Shown: positions 5,723 to 5,755 of the stretch, in pieces
How positions within the stretch are numbered: position 1 is the first letter of the stretch
How the letters are laid out: each line of letters opens with the position of its first letter
DNA from: an uncultured Collinsella sp.
GTDB lineage: Bacteria; Actinomycetota; Coriobacteriia; Coriobacteriales; Coriobacteriaceae
NCBI GenBank assembly: GCA_902491345.1
Contig: CABUHI010000050.1
Location: 1-5,755 of the forward strand
Direction: 5' to 3'
Length of the DNA stretch: 5,755 nt
Notes under the pieces: model-generated
Databases searched by the model: none
What the model saw: the letters and a program-made list of their open reading frames with translations, nothing else
What the model was told of the DNA's origin: nothing
Made by a program: the position numbers and the translations under genes

Positions 5723-5755
5723 ATGTATTGGGATTACGACAAGCCGCTCGGGTCG
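5723..5755 (+). CDS. Possible start of the next gene (11 codons, runs off window)
   Basis: An ATG at 5723 opens a frame that reads MYWDYDKPLGS to the window edge without a stop. Codon choice (GAC, AAG, CCG, CTC) fits the neighbouring genes. No Shine-Dalgarno site is present; the ATG lies 15 bases after the candidate -10 box, so translation would be nearly leaderless. The peptide is too short to assign a family, and the true start may lie further right. Confidence 0.4.
   Translation, partial: MYWDYDKPLGS

Overview
The window is GC-rich bacterial DNA with dense, well-formed coding frames. Its NAD synthetase has the long glutaminase-fused form typical of Actinobacteria. The protein styles (an Ala/Glu-rich tail, and a membrane protein with a Ser/Thr tail) suggest a Coriobacteriia gut actinomycete, probably Collinsella or a close relative. 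That placement is inference from recognition, not from a search.

Layout, left to right. Positions 1-1044 (minus strand) hold the 5' part of a large gene that runs off the left edge. It has a small N-terminal domain, perhaps a LOTUS-like winged helix, then a Lys-rich linker and a very long acidic Ala/Glu/Pro/Thr tail. Positions 1180-2130 (minus strand) encode a three-helix membrane protein with a Ser/Thr/Asn/Gln/Asp-rich, probably extracytoplasmic tail. A GC-rich hairpin separates these two genes. A divergent intergenic region (2131-2333) carries a candidate promoter, a palindrome and one copy of an 18-base element. Positions 2334-4313 (plus strand) are nadE, glutamine-dependent NAD+ synthetase, with all catalytic motifs intact. 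Positions 4314-4431 hold two stacked RNA hairpins; the second is a textbook intrinsic terminator that ends only seven bases before the ribosome binding site of the next gene. Positions 4432-5595 (plus strand) encode a PLP-dependent class I/II aminotransferase. Positions 5596-5755 hold a repeat-rich control region with the second copy of the 18-base element, a candidate -10 box, and the first codons of a probable next gene that runs off the right edge.

Functionally, nadE makes the final step of NAD+ synthesis using glutamine nitrogen, and the downstream gene handles amino-group transfer. A direct pathway link between them is not shown, and the terminator argues that they are not simply one operon. 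The two minus-strand genes are of unknown function. There is no mobile element, CRISPR array, tRNA or rRNA in the window. The most interesting material is non-coding: the shared intergenic element, the direct-repeat/core/direct-repeat array after the aminotransferase gene, and the terminator-in-leader arrangement before it.
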